Shown piece by piece: positions 1-12,499 of a stretch of DNA of 64,000 nucleotides (within the stretch, counting starts at the first letter, position 1; every line of letters begins with the position of its first letter). This DNA is from Adiantum capillus-veneris (Eukaryota; Streptophyta; Polypodiopsida; Polypodiales; Pteridaceae): positions 21,503,484 to 21,567,483 of the forward strand of contig CM043968.1 in the NCBI GenBank assembly GCA_014529385.2, in the 5' to 3' direction. The notes under the pieces were generated by a model. That model worked only from the letters and a program-made list of their open reading frames with translations, had not been told where the DNA came from and made no database searches. The translations under genes and the position numbers were made by a program.

Positions 1-11
1 ATACAAGAAAA

Positions 12-467
12 GTGGGGAGGAGATTTGTCAACAAGTTGCATGTTCCTTACTGGGACTACATTATCTTGGATCCCACTGACAACAAAAAGGATGATGAGGA
101 TGAAATGATTGAAGATGCAACTTATAAGGGACATTATCACACCCGCTATCAAGATCTAGTTATTGGCAACAATCTTGCTATTCCTATAGAATATCACAAA
201 AATGAAGGTGTCATCTTTCACATCCTATGAAGCACTTGACAACTAGAGGAATTTCATCGAAAGACTATGGATGAATGGGGCAATGTAATTTCACGATGCT
301 CCTATGATATCAAGGGACTCTATTATTGTTTCATTAATGATCTCACCTATGACTTTGTGGAAAAGAAGCTAGAGGTGTTCATATATTCTCACCTGGTCCG
401 TGCAGTAAAAATTCCCATGACAACCCATCCTAAAAACTCTAGTCATTATGTCAAATGTGTCCTCTAA
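12..467 (+). other. Two short unassigned frames (possible degenerate coding)
   Basis: Two neighbouring plus-strand frames (12-230, 72 codons; 267-467, 66 codons) have varied, protein-like composition. The first has an acidic stretch (KKDDEDEMIED) followed by an aromatic and hydrophobic segment. They are separated by a stop and a frame change, as expected of a decayed exon that enters from the left edge. I do not recognise a domain. They could belong to the same transposon gene as the protease-like remnant near 4 kb, but nothing in the sequence proves that. Confidence 0.2.
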
Positions 468-1019
468 CAACTCTATTCATTGGTGTCTAGCTAGGTTGGG
501 ACTTCTTTAGAGTAGAAGTTCTTATTAAGAAGCTCAAGTTAAGAAGGTTGTGCAAGTCAAGGCATCCTATGTTGTTGACCTACTATGTTTGACTTAGCAA
601 ACTACTATAGTTGATGTGTACTGGTATCTATTTCTTGAAACAAGCCATCTGGCCAGCCAGTGTATGATCCTGGCCAGCAGCCAGTGTATGATCCTCATCC
701 TCAAAAAAATTGGCTCGCTAATATGGACTCTAGCTGTCAAGCATCCAAAAAACCATCTAAACTCTGGTCTATTCTACATAAGGTTGTAGATTATGTCATC
801 ATTGATGAGAGTATTTACCAGCAAAGCATCTTCTATACCATGAAAATTTGTATACCATACTAGTTTTTTGTTTTATGCAAGTACAAGGATGCTCAATCAC
901 ACATTTTTTGAGTCAAAATCTACTTGAACTTTAGTCGATGCTTGGGAAACACTATCAACAATGTGTGGTCAAGAGTGTTCCCATGCCCGCATAACGCACC
1001 AATACTTTGCACAAAGCTA
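468..1019. other. Non-coding stretch, nothing recognised
   Basis: No supported gene. A short direct duplication (CCAGCCAGTGTATGATCC, seen twice near 650-695) is the only structure noticed. Confidence 0.4.
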
Positions 1020-2040
1020 CCATCTCAATTTTATACCTTTGCATTCTAATATCATACCTGTATGATATTGATAAAGTAATATGGTATCATACCCGTTTAA
1101 TACCAGTATGACACTAGTATAATATTATAATGTTATTGCATAATACCATACATGTTATGGGCATTTTACCGGTTAGATATGCTTAAATACTACCATTGTA
1201 ACACCTATATAAGACCATAAATGTCTTGAGCATGGCTTGATACTAGCTTGGTAATGTTATTAAACCATAAATGGCTTGAACATGTTCAAGTGTGGCTTGA
1301 TATCGGTACAAAACCATAAATGGCTTGAACATGGTCTGATTCTAGATTGATACCAATATGAAATCATAATTGGCTTAAACACCGTTTGAGATTGGATTGA
1401 TACCGATATGGTCTGATTGGATTGAACATGGTCTGATTCTAGATTGATACCAATATGAAATCATAATTGGCTTAAACATTGTTTGAGATTGGATTGATAC
1501 AGATATGAAAACATAAATATCATACTTATAAAACTCTTATTCCTTTGTATAATAACGGTACAAAACCTGTATGATACGATAGATGCTACCCTTATCGGGT
1601 ATAGTAATGGTGTGATACCATATGATACAAATATAATATTGAATATCCATATCAATAATATCATATCAATATCATAATTTTTTATTCTTGTATTGTTGAT
1701 ACACATTTTGGTAATACCAATAGGATATTCTAACCACACAAGTATAAGGAAAGTATAAATGGATAACGGAGAATTTTTATATTATCATAACTGCTATACA
1801 TACATAATACCTGTATTATACTACTAAGATAGTCTAGCCATTTGCTATAAGGAAGCCTAAATGCATATGAGAGAATTGTTTTGTTATTATACCATTGTTA
1901 TACATGCTTAATACTCATTTTATATCTTTATATCGTTGGTATTACACCACTAGGCTATTAGAATACCATTAAGTTTTTGGTATTTTACCTTAATCATACC
2001 TGTATTATGGTAATATAGAACCGCTATAAATTGTTATAGA
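1020..2040. repeat. AT-rich degenerate TATGATACC/GGTATCATA tract
   Basis: About 1 kb of AT-rich DNA in which forms of ATACC, TATGATAC and GGTATCATA recur in both orientations every 15-40 bases, so it is rich in short imperfect palindromes. It contains the ordered 50-bp array at 1205-1515. The 92-codon minus frame at 1461-1739 is composed of this repeat and is not a credible gene. This looks like decayed satellite DNA. Confidence 0.55.
1205..1515. repeat. About 50-bp tandem array, ~6 copies
   Basis: Units of the type 'AAACCATAAATGGCTTGAAC...GATTGATACCAATATG' begin near 1211, 1262, 1311, 1361, 1411 (shortened, 47 bp) and 1458, giving a period of 47-50 bp. Neighbouring units differ at several positions. 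The 1311 and 1411 units share GGTCTGATTCTAGATTG, and the 1361 and 1458 units share TTTGAGATTGGATTGATAC. This suggests a higher-order dimer of about 97 bp. Confidence 0.75.
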
Positions 2041-2819
2041 TAGAGGGAAAATATGTAGACTTAACTTTTTGTAGTGTGTGCACTCTTTTTGGCATTGCTT
2101 TGCCTTCCTTCTTGGGAGGTTGCGAGCTGGTGGTGTCTTTCATTCCTTCAATCTCTTTGAAGCTATGTTCCTCTTGGGCTGTTTTATTCCCCATGAAAGT
2201 CTTCTCTACTTCAGTAGGGGATTTTCAACAGTAATGAGGGTGGTTTGCAAAGGGGTTTTTGTAGTATTGGCCCTATCATGGATTTTAAGGTAGTTGCTTA
2301 TTGAGACAAAAATTTCTCAATGTGCCTGAAGTCATGCAAAAATTTCATATTTATGTGAATTAATTATGGGTTTTTTTGTGATCACATTGTTAATTACCAA
2401 AAATCTCAATTCACAACTCTTCACATTCACAAAAAATGACAATGTGACCTGAAGGGAACCTGGTAGGCCGGTTGGATTTACTCTTGATACAGTGCCCTAG
2501 CCCACATAACACCGTTAGAATAACTACATAGCCTGCCGAGGGTAGCCCAACGGCCGATGCATAGCCTAATGGGCGTTGAGGACATTATATACCCCCCCAC
2601 CCCAATTCTCTTCACAATTTACAAGCTTCCGAACCTTGAGAACTTCCAAGCTGTTGTAAGCTCTACCAACCTTTCCCAAGCCTTCACAAGCCGAAAAAAA
2701 GTTAATGGTATAATCCTTCGCTTAATTCATGGGTTTTCTCGTGTGAAAATTTTGGTTTAATTCTTTGTTCTAATGTGTTTATAAATAATTTTTTCTAATT
2801 TTAAAGTGTGATGATCTAG
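2041..2819. other. Non-coding stretch with short spurious frames
   Basis: The 71-codon (2078-2293) and 67-codon (2557-2760) frames show no recognisable motif and I do not call them genes. Around 2570-2590 there is an ATTATATA box followed by a C-run, which could be an old promoter or LTR fragment, but no partner repeat is visible. Confidence 0.35.
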
Positions 2820-3560
2820 CCTCACATTGGCATCAGTGTTCTTCCTATTGGATCGGAAGTGTTTTTGTGAAATGTTAGACCAACAATCACTCATGCATTA
2901 TAAGTAGTTAATCAATTTGTTTTTGACATCGGTTCTACTTTGGATCGGGAGTGTCATCATGCAAATTGATGAAATTGCTTTGTTTTACAACGTGGCCACT
3001 ATTTTCACTTTGTCATCGGTTCTATTTTAGATCAAAAGTGTTGCTGAACATGGTTGGTTATGTTTGACTTATGGGTAGTTCTATTAGTCTTCTCATTGGC
3101 ATCATTTCTATTATATTTGGATTGGGAGTGTCATTGTACAAGCTAATAGATTGCTTTCTACATCTTGTGTGTGATCTAAGTATATGTGTTTTTGGGGTAG
3201 TTCAATGTTGCTTTCAACATCATTGGAGTTGTCCTTAGTTTCATTGAATGATGCCCTATTTTTTAGGCTAGTTCAATGTTGCTTTCAAGATTAGCTCTAG
3301 TATTGGGATGGAGTTGTCAAAAGTCTCATTGAATGGTGCCCTATTTTTAGATCTAGTTTAGTGTTGCTCTCGTCATCTCTAGTATTGGGTTGGAGTTGTC
3401 ATTAGTCCCACTAAATGATGCCCTTCTTTTTAATTTAGTTCACTGTTGCTCTTGGCATCAACTCTACTATTAGGCTGCAGTTGCCATTAATCTCATTGAA
3501 TGATGCCCTATTCTTTAAATTTTTTTGATGGTTGCAAAAGCTTTTGTTAGGTTCATTGAA
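2820..3560. repeat. Divergent ~84-bp tandem array
   Basis: In the right half, units starting with TCATTGAATGATGCCCTATT recur at 3241, 3326, 3407 and 3493 (periods 85, 81, 86). Each is followed by a GTTCAATGTTGCT...TTGGGATGGAGTTGTC segment. In the left half, a related motif with GGCATCRGTTCTA...GGATCGGGAGTGTC recurs near 2828, 2926, 3022 and 3100. The two halves look like older and younger parts of one satellite-like array. No coding potential. Confidence 0.65.
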
Positions 3561-3948
3561 TGAAATTCATGTCTATTATAAAATTTCAATTTATGTTGTG
3601 TTTAAGAATCATGAAACATGTTAGAACTTGTGGAAACAAAGGAGTTAAAAACAAAGATAAAAATTCTCATGATCACATAAATCTATGCCATGGCCATAGA
3701 GGAGATTACCTCTACATTGGAGAGTGAGACATGTAGAGAATAATTCTTTGAGAAAATAAATGAAGCAGTTCGGACACACTTCTTCGCTTACAATGCGAAT
3801 GCTATCGGTAGTTGATGGATAGTGTAACTTGGGAAATGTGACACAATGCTTAAGAGACTTGGGTGCCTATGCACCAACAGATGCGGATCTAGGAAAGCTA
3901 CATCACTGGACCAATGTATGACGTGTAGAGAGATCAAAAACTAAAAGA
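3561..3948. other. Non-coding stretch, nothing recognised
   Basis: No gene, RNA gene or repeat unit could be supported between the tandem array and the next coding-like frame. Confidence 0.35.
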
Positions 3949-4587
3949 GTGGGCAATATTGATGTGCAAGATGTTCACCGTCACAAGGCTAGAACCATCT
4001 TCTTAACGATAGCCTCCTCTCAAGATGCAGTAGTGGGAAGGTCTGATACACAAAATGAGGCAAATTGTGAGCATTTAGTGCGCACCTGCTTTATGTCCCA
4101 GTGCTCCATCAGTGTTTACCGCATACCTCAGGCCATCAAGCATGGTAAAAAGATCAACAAAGGAAGATATGGAGTTGTGTTAGAGTGCACTATTAAAGGA
4201 GTTACTTGGTTGCCATCGAAAGTCCAATTTTTGGTGAGGTACTTCAAAGGAGATAAAGCAGAGAGGCACCAATATTTTGATCTAGAGGCAATTGTGCAGA
4301 TGTTTCCAAGGGCATTGTAAGGACATTTCACAAACACACAAAGAGCCATTCGATTTTTGCATCAAGAAACTATGCAATTGGTGCAAAGATTTTTAGAGCA
4401 TTACAATGTGCCTTGGAAAAAGCGGAAGCAAATTGATTGCGGCATGATTGTCATTATAATGCGCAAAAACTACTTGAAGCAACCACCTATGCAAATAAAG
4501 ACTTTCCAGAATATGAGTGACCATTTGGATATGTTAGAGCTCAACTCAGAAATTTGTTTGCAGCCGCTTAGTGAGATGATGCCTTGA
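3949..4587 (+). pseudogene. Possible Ulp1/C48-type cysteine protease remnant
   Basis: Two plus-strand frames lie almost end to end (3949-4320, 123 codons; 4357-4587, 76 codons), separated by a stop and a frame change. In-frame residues upstream of the second ATG also look coding. The second frame contains KKRKQIDCGMIVIIMRKNY. A Q..DCG..V...M block resembles the catalytic-cysteine motif of the C48 (Ulp1/SENP) peptidases, which plant MULE and CACTA elements often carry. The expected upstream catalytic His and Asp blocks are not clearly visible. If the assignment is right, this is the C-terminal third of a broken transposon-borne protease; otherwise it is an unassigned decayed gene. Confidence 0.35.
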
Positions 4588-5270
4588 TTCTATTCTGTTC
4601 ACATTTGTAGACAACAATCTTGTATTTTTTTCTCATGGAAATTTTCTGATTGAAAATTGTAAACATGGAAATTGTAAAAGATTTTTTTTGTATAGTACAA
4701 TCCATGGATTTGAATTGTATCTGTCTCACTTGTACACGCTCTCTCTTTACTTATGGACCACCGTGCAAAGTTGTTCAGTAAAGTATGTGGTTTATTGTAC
4801 CAAATTTAATGGCAATTTATAGACACGAGATTCAAAAATGGATTGTTTTAATAGTGATGAACCATGGTTGAAAGTGAAAGAAATACGGTATGTGTGCACT
4901 TTGTTTGAATTGAACACAAATCTTGAGGTGGATGATTGTCCTCCTAATCGACAAAGAAGGCTACTATGGAGCAATGATTTAAACATAGATAGTATTGTCC
5001 GTTGACAACTTGGTGGGGTGTTGAACAAGTTTAAGTCCTTTTACAAGGACAATTGACAAGTTATATGAACTCTTTATTTGTAAGTTGTGGACCATGTGAG
5101 CTACTTCAAGTACTGCTTTATCAACACTGAAGTTTAAGTAGAATCAATTATGACTTTAAAAAATTGCCTTGTTGAATTAGTTAATGACTTTATTCACTTT
5201 GCATTTGAAAGGCTAAGTCACAAATCATTTTTGCCACCATTGTCTATCAACACTATTAAATAATGCTTTT
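4588..5270. other. Non-coding stretch, AT-rich
   Basis: AT-rich sequence following the protease-like remnant. The 78-codon minus frame at 4792-5028 has no recognisable features. No RNA gene or repeat is visible. Confidence 0.35.
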
Positions 5271-5571
5271 ATGTCTGCAGAAAGTGGCCTTAAGTACATC
5301 AAGGAATCCAATATTAGAACCACCATTTTTCATATACACCAAGTAGGACTATCAAAACATCCACACTCACTTTATCCACTTGCTCAATTTGCAAGACACA
5401 TTATGCACAATGATGAGAGTATAATACTCATAGAATGCGAGAAAATCACTGCAAGTTTTACAAGGCATTTGCTTTCATTGCAAGGGTATCATATAAATGA
5501 TTCAAAAAGTCATTATAATTCACTCCAATTTTATAATATTTATAAAGATAAATTTAGGTTTTCCAAAATAG

Positions 5572-5573
<2 letters not shown>
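5271..5573 (+). other. Unassigned open frame ending in a CT microsatellite
   Basis: A frame of about 100 codons begins MSAESGLKYIKESN and shows mixed composition with several His and Ser residues, then runs into a CT microsatellite that encodes only Leu-Ser repeats. I recognise no family. The open length is inflated by the microsatellite, so this may be chance. Confidence 0.15.

Positions 5574-5641
<68 letters not shown>
5574..5641. repeat. (CT)n microsatellite, ~68 bp
   Basis: A pure TC/CT dinucleotide run. It creates artificial Leu-Ser (plus strand) and Arg-Glu (minus strand) tails on the overlapping frames. Confidence 0.95.
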
Positions 5642-5646
<5 letters not shown>

Positions 5647-5689
5647 GGCTACCATTAAGCATTGATAGTCTTTCTCAAATTTGAACATA

Positions 5690-6379
5690 GAATAAACAAG
5701 ATCCTCAATGGGAGCCTTGCATATATGGCACTTCTTTTTATTTACCAGGTTTTGCATGAGACATGGCAAATGATGCGTATGACCGCAGAATATTCTATAA
5801 TGACCACTCCAATTGTGGAAGAAGTGCCTGCAAACCAGGAAAGTACCCACACTGTCTTTTTGTACTGGAGGAGGCCGCAATGCGTTGGGATGTTCAATCA
5901 TGCTCATGATTGACTGTTGTTTGCAACGCTCCTCCATTTCATGGAGCTTACATCTAAGGAGCTAAATGTCTCTTTGTAAGTCTATGGAGTTACTTTGTAT
6001 CACCGACCCCCAACGTTTGTGGGGATATCATCTTTGCAAACCATAGGGGACAATTTGTGTGTCTTAGTGTACTCCCTGTGTATGCAAGGTATATGGCCTC
6101 GACGTGCATGTAGATTTTTGGCACAATGCATTTGTCCAATTTTAATCTCCCCTTGCGGATAGAGAACCCAGAAACTGTCGGCCATGCTTCCTTGACCGTC
6201 TCTGTGGTGACATCTCTATTGATGTATTTCCATTGCTTGCCATTGGTCGGTGCCCGCTCACTACCCCGCCCAACAACTTTGACTTGGTTGTTTGGGTTAG
6301 TTGCATTTGCAAAATGCACATATGCAATTGTTTTCTTTTTTGGACTTCTCGCGTTCATCCATATGTGGCAGACACACAT
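5690..6379 (-). pseudogene. Minus-strand remnant with RING-like Cys/His cluster
   Basis: The minus-strand frame below 5937 reads LHEMEERC (coiled-coil-like) and then a cluster with FCGHTHHLPCL and KKCHICKAPI. The spacing C-x-H...C...C-x2-C resembles the second half of a RING or related zinc finger. A second frame upstream on the same strand (6379-5990, 129 codons) reads like real protein (VHFANATNPNNQVKVV; RHTNCPLWFAKM) but belongs to no family I recognise. The two are out of frame with each other. I infer a decayed or intron-containing gene, probably transposon-related. The tail of the first frame is a GA-repeat artefact. Confidence 0.35.
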
Positions 6380-7378
6380 TTACAATGTCTTCAATGAGCG
6401 ATTAAAAACTTAAATTTCAACAACAAAAGCTGTAGTTCCATTTGTGAATCCCAAGTCTATAAATCAAATTAAATTTTCACAACACACCACATACTGTGTT
6501 GAATCACTATGCACCATGGGCCATTACTATACAAAAAAATTCCATAGGGACAACCATTTGATAATCTAGCTGATGAGATGAACGCAGATCACGCCGAAGG
6601 AACCACACTTTTTCCATGGCTCTCATGTGACTATCAACATAGAACTACCTGTAAAATAGATAGCTTGTGCAAGAGAAGATTGTGTCTGTTCAAGGACAAT
6701 TGGTCAAAAGATTTGCTCGGGACTTACTTGCCTCATTCTATGCATTCCAAATTGGTACTTGGGTGATCCATCTTGAGTATTATCTCTCTATGTGTGTGTA
6801 GTGGCCGGCATGGAGGGTGCACCGCTATTTTTTCTGCCTTGTATTGAGGCAACACTTCATTGAACCTTTGAAGTCAATCGGCTTGGAGTCGGTATTCTGG
6901 GCTCCTTTGCGTTGGCTACACCTCCTAATAAATCTCTCAAGCATTTCATGGATTTCTCATGACCTACCCCTTACACTACCTCCATTTTCCCTATTAGATG
7001 TTCCATTGTTTGATCCAAGGAAGTGCTCCCTAATACAAGGTGCACCTCTTGATTCCTCTTTGCCACATAATTTGCAGCGCCAATCTGTAAATGATCTAAC
7101 GTTCTCTGCAAAATTTTACTCAGGCCCTGGCGCCTAGCCACCAGCCTTGCACTCTCCTTTATTGGAACTCGTTTGATCCTTCACTCCACCAGTCGATGGG
7201 CGACTATAAGCAGTTGCATTGATTTTGTGATAGCGAGTATTAGCATCCATGATAAGTTCCCAAGCCGCCTACACATTCATATGAGCCCAAAATTGTTAGG
7301 TTAAAATAAAATAAAATTTAATTGAACATTTGAATAATAAATTACAATAATATAATATACATATAAATAAAACCAAAG
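6380..7378. other. Non-coding stretch, nothing recognised
   Basis: Short frames at 6578-6766 and 6817-7137 lack recognisable motifs. No repeat with a clear period is visible until the 155-bp array starts. Confidence 0.3.
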
Positions 7379-8300
7379 ATAGCATGAAATTGGTGTAGTG
7401 ATGAGGAGTGCTCCATTCCAACAATAGAAATGAGCCCTATGTACTTGCACCACATAGATCCTCCATGAGGATGCTCACTATCCAAACCTATTTCCAAGCG
7501 GATAGACACCCAAGGGAGATAATTAAATATAGCATACAAGTAAACCGGTGAAGTGATGAAGAATGCTCCATTCCAACGATAGAAATGAGGCCCTAGCACT
7601 TGCACCACCTAAATCCTCCATGATAATGCTCCCTATCAAACTTGTTTTCAAGCGGATAGACACCTAAGGGAGCTAACTAAATGTAACAGACAAGTACACC
7701 AGTGAAGTGATGAGGAGCACTCTATTCCAACAAAAGAAATGAGATCCAAACACTTTGCACCACCTAAACCCTCCACAAGAATTCTCCCTATCGAACCTAT
7801 TTGTAGGCGAATAGACACCCATGGGAGGTAGTTAAACATAGCAAACAAGTACGACCGTTTACTGATGAGGATTGCTTCATTCCAGCAATAGAAATGAGCC
7901 CTAGACACTTGCACCAACTAAACCCTTCATGACGATGCTACCTATCCAAACCTGTTTCCAGAATGATAAACACCTAGGGGAGGTAACTAGATGTAGTAGA
8001 CAAGTACGCCGGTGTAGTGATGAGGAGCACTCCATTCTAGCTATAGAAATGATCCCCAGGAACTTGCACCATCTAGAACCTCCACAAGGATGCTACCTAC
8101 CCAAACCTGTTTTCAGTCGAATAGACACCCAGGGGAGGTAACTAAATGTAACAAACAAGTATGCCATTGTAGTCATGAGGAGAGCTCCATTCTAGCTATA
8201 GAAATGAGTCCCATGCACTTGCACCACCTAAACCCTCTACAAGGATGCTCTCTACACTCAAACCTGTTTCCAGGCCGATAGACACCCAAGGGAGGTAACT
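7379..8300. repeat. ~155-bp tandem array, six units
   Basis: The anchor GATAGACACC (or a one-base variant) recurs at 7501, 7655, 7810, 7965, 8120 and 8277, giving periods of 154, 155, 155, 155 and 157. Each unit contains AGTGATGAGGAG, CTCCATTC, ATAGAAATGAG and CTTGCACCACC blocks. Divergence between units is moderate and the period is very constant. The frames on both strands (for example 7342-7608 and 7648-7917 on minus) are composed of the repeat and are not genes. Confidence 0.85.
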
Positions 8301-8432
8301 ACTCGTGGATTTTAGAAAATAAAGGGATCAAAGTTACCTGAACTAAATCCAAATGAATAAACCTCAGAGAAATTGTTAGTAGTGAAATATTTAGAGAGTG
8401 TGCCAAAAATGGAGAGCTTGGAGGAGTCGATA

Positions 8433-8448
8433 GTGTTTATATAAACAC
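8433..8448. repeat. 16-bp perfect palindrome with TATATAA core
   Basis: GTGTTTATATAAACAC is its own reverse complement. It lies about 130 bp beyond the 155-bp array and includes a TATA-like core. It could be a promoter fragment or chance. Confidence 0.4.
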
Positions 8449-8650
8449 CTCAAAATATGGGGCTATGCTGAAAAATAGTCAAGCCAGCCAGGCTAGATGG
8501 GATGCTCAACAGTGCCTAGCGGGCTAGGAGAGATGCTCGATGGGATTACAAGAACGTTCGGTTCCACCCAGTCATTGTGAAGTTGATGTTATTAGTGTTA
8601 ATAACATGAGTTATTACCACTTCACACTTCACTTGAAGACATGAATGAAA

Positions 8651-8841
8651 CACCGAGAAATATATTTTGAATGAATCAAAATCCGAGTGAATATCTTTAT
8701 AGCATGGGCCCATGTTGTTCTGTGTGATTCACCAATGACTCTACACCAAGGAGTCTTACCATACACCGAGAAATATTTTTCGAGCAAATCAAAATCCAAG
8801 TGAATATCTTTATAGCATGGGCCCATGTTGTCCTATGTGGT
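8651..8841. repeat. Direct duplication of ~77 bp, 113 bp apart
   Basis: The segment starting CACCGAGAAATAT and running through ATATCTTTATAGCATGGGCC occurs at 8651-8727 and again at 8764-8841, with a few substitutions. Confidence 0.8.
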
Positions 8842-9209
8842 GCGGCTTGAGCCCCATCCTCAACATCAAGGATGAAGCGGAGGGGGACATGCCACCTAGG
8901 GACAACAACGTTAACGGCCATCTACAAAAGGAGGGTGGGGCAGGTGCCCTAGTGTGACAAGGGACTTAGTGGCCATTATAAAATACAAAAGTGAATGGAC
9001 CTCTTTTATTGAAACTTTTTACTGTATTTTAACTGATTACAATTGTAAATTTTGGGCTAGATTTTGAGCTTGCTTTTAAGGAAACTGGAAATTTACTCAA
9101 GTTTTGATGTAACTATCAACAAAAGCTTCAATTTTTGACCTAAAAATCAGGCGAAACCCAAGTTTCTCTTATTTTCACCGATTAGGAAAATTGTATTTTT
9201 CTAGCCTTA

Positions 9210-9240
<31 letters not shown>

Positions 9241-9249
9241 TAGTAAAAA
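8842..9249. other. Non-coding stretch with (CT)n at 9210-9238 and an A-run
   Basis: No gene seen. A CT microsatellite (9210-9238) is followed by a poly-A run (about 9245-9257) that abuts the left LTR of the next element. Confidence 0.5.
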
Positions 9250-10122
9250 AAAAAAAAATCCTCAAAGGGTGTTCAACGGTGCACATCCTTTACACGCTAG
9301 AAGAAAAGCAAGATCAAATCAAAACTCTTGTGTGTGTGATGATTTGGTGTAGCCTCGCTCCCAATTGCACATATACATTGCACTTTTGCCATGTTAAAAA
9401 TCATAAATTTACACTTCAATTCTTTATGACCATTTAATGGAAGCATCAAAACTTCATTAGACAAGCCCAAATGATTCTTTGAAGAGAGTAAACCCTAATT
9501 GGTGGCCTCACAACCTCGAATATGTGGTGGAAACAGTAAGAGATTGCATTAGCACCCTTACTTGTTTGCTATATCTCCTTCATTAGATGTTAAAAGAAAA
9601 TCATCTTTGGCTCTATGAACTCTCCTCCAGATCAAGCAAGGACTGCAACATTGGGCTATTGTTTTCTATTTTGAGGCTATTTTGACCATTTTATGGTCAT
9701 TTTTAGCTATTTTAAGCCCAAAAATGCCCCTATTTGTTTGTAAGAAGGGGCAATGCATTCCTTTGAGCTCAAGTTACATGTTGAAACTCATTTTCAAATT
9801 ATGGTGACACATATAACCTACTATTTTATGTCAAGCTCATTTGCATTGAACTTTCTAAATAAGATGAGCGTGCCACTTTGAAACACTTGACATTTTTATA
9901 TTTCCAGAGAAAATTAAACATTTTTTAATGCAATAAAACACGTATCAGTGCCACATCAAGGGACTCATCTCCTTGGTAAGATATGCATATGATTGCAATC
10001 ATGGAAACTATTTTCACACGTATGACGCTATGTACATTGTAGCATTTGATCCTACATAACAAAACATGTCAAAAGTGAGGTGAAACTTAAATTTCAAATT
10101 GTGTATGTGCCACAACGTGACA
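9250..10122 (-). repeat. 3' LTR (left copy), one end truncated
   Basis: Direct-repeat partner of 13094-14084. On the minus strand it starts TGTCACG next to a polypurine tract. Its far end is lost or replaced beside the poly-A run near 9250. Confidence 0.7.
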
Positions 10123-10705
10123 CCCTTCCCCTCTAAGCTTGCACATTCTCCACCATGTGACAAAATAGTCTTTGTTAAGCATCGGAATTTGCTATTAGAT
10201 AGCATATGTTCACTTTCATTAATCACATTTCATACAACCAGACACATCCTCTTCTTCACATGCCTTGGCATTAAAAAAATCCACATCTCTTCTTGTTTAA
10301 ACATCATAATTTGTTTTCGTGCATATGTAGCATTTGTGTCCAGGCATATGTAGCATCTCCATGTGCATGTTTAACAACACATAGCCCAAATGATCTTTTT
10401 GTAAACTATCTTCATACACTATGCCTATTTTTAGCTTGCTTAATAAATATCTCCATCATAGAATCTCATGCATGGTGTGGTAGCCCCTCATAACATCCTT
10501 AGAGCATGTTAAGACCTATAGCCCCACCTAGATCATAAGGTAGCACCAATTATTTCCACAATCCTTCTTCAATCTCGTCGAAGTTCTTTGACCCATAAAT
10601 CATACTCATGTTCATCCAACCAACGGTAACATTAAAGTATGCATTCCCTATGTCTACCCTCCGAAGTCTCCTTGAAATGGCATGTAATGTAGATAATTGT
10701 GGAGC

Positions 10706-11856
10706 CTAGCCACATTTTTCATATTCTATCATAAAGCTAGCACAACCTTGCATAATATCCCAGATCTTTGTCCATAGATACTCATACCTCCACTTACACT
10801 CCAACACTGGTGAAATAACTTCACCCCCTTTGTCTTGAGAGCAGTGAAACTTTGAAATTCTTGGCAAAGATAGCATGACATTTATTTCCATCATGGAACC
10901 TGGATCATAAGGATACACTTCAAAATTTGAAATACTTGGCACATTCATTATAGAAAACCCTAACAACGTCTAGAATAAAATGTTTTGTACACCATCTTCA
11001 ATTAACTAGAGTGATGAACCTACCACCCCACCTGGATCATATGGTCTCAAAGGATCATGTAACATACGTATCACCATGTATTCATGTGCATTGAGTTTCC
11101 TACCTAGATCAAAGAATGGTTGCAACAAGAAGTCCCAACTTACCACTGTAGCTAAAAAAATTTGCAACCCCTATAGTTACAATACTCTCACTATGCAAAA
11201 TAGATCAAGAGGTTCCATAGCATCCATCACCTCACTTGGTTCCTCAAAAGTTGTGCACGTAACTTTGTTAGGTATAAAATCCTCCACAACCTCATCCAAA
11301 AATTCATAAACTCTTCATCATCCTCATATCCTCTTTGCTTTACGTCCAATATCCCATTATGGTCCAATATCCCATTATGTTGTTGGATTCCCCCATCATA
11401 ATAAGGAACATGAAACCCTTTCAACACATCATCAAAAATAACCAAAAGGTCCACGTAGTCCTTTCCATAAGATACATTGCGTCATATGTATTATAAACCG
11501 ATAAGAAGAATCCTCATCAAATTGTTGTCCCAAATCAAGTTTTTGAGTATCCTTCTCATATGTATCATGGAACCCATCTAGAGATTCATCCAAAAGAAGT
11601 AGATTTCCATAATTTTCTCCTCATGAAAAAAACTGTCTAGAGAACCCATTTCATGTTGCAAGAAACCCTCATCACATGTACCATGCATACTAGCCATATG
11701 TCCCTCAAACATTTTCTCATCCCTCTTACCTTCTTTCAAGTATCTCTGTACCTCTGCTTCATAGAAATCTATATGTTTCACAAAGATAGCATTTTCTTCT
11801 CTTTCCAAATCATCATCATAAGCCTTGCACTCATTTCTAGAAACACAAGTTTGCAT
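10706..11856 (-). other. Unassigned minus-strand frames inside the LTR element
   Basis: Three minus-strand frames (11856-11578, 11454-11227, 10966-10706) follow the gag remnant in the same orientation. They are acidic and charged (for example DDDLEREENAIFVKHIDFYEAEVQ) but match no polymerase, protease or integrase motif I know. They may be diverged gag or spacer coding sequence of a non-autonomous element. They are not evidence of an autonomous element. Confidence 0.3.
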
Positions 11857-12499
11857 ATCAACCTACACCTGCTTTGAATAGGCATCCACATCTCCTCTTA
11901 ACAACTATCATATCCCCAACATATGAAACATATACAAAAGCATTAGCATCATCATGTGAACCTAGATTTTCCATGGACATAACATTGTCATCTTGCTTTA
12001 GCCTTTAAGTCATCAACATATGCACCCTTCCAATCTAAGGTAGATGAATGCTCATACATGTGCTTGCAATGACCCTGTGATAAAATGTTTTCATCTGCTT
12101 TATGCCTTGATTATAGTTTGCATATCATAGACAATACTCTTTATACATAGGATACTTTCATACTCATGGAAAATCCAAACTCCTATTACCCTATAAAAAA
12201 GATGCTTCATGGCAAGCACCTTCATTTGCATCTGCACATAATTAAAAATAGCATCCATATCACAAGCCATCTCTAAATAAATTTTCTCCCCTTACATTTC
12301 ACTCTCTAATGTCACTTCAATGTATCATCCATACATACTTCTTGCACACTTCTTGTGCCCTACTTTGAGAGCCTCGAAACATTATAACTTTACCCCTAAA
12401 AGCAAAAATCTCATGAAAAGAAAGTGAAATATCTAGTTTTTCATACACAATTTTGATAATGTCCTCATCTTTGACCTAAAATAGTTGATTGTCTTGTAG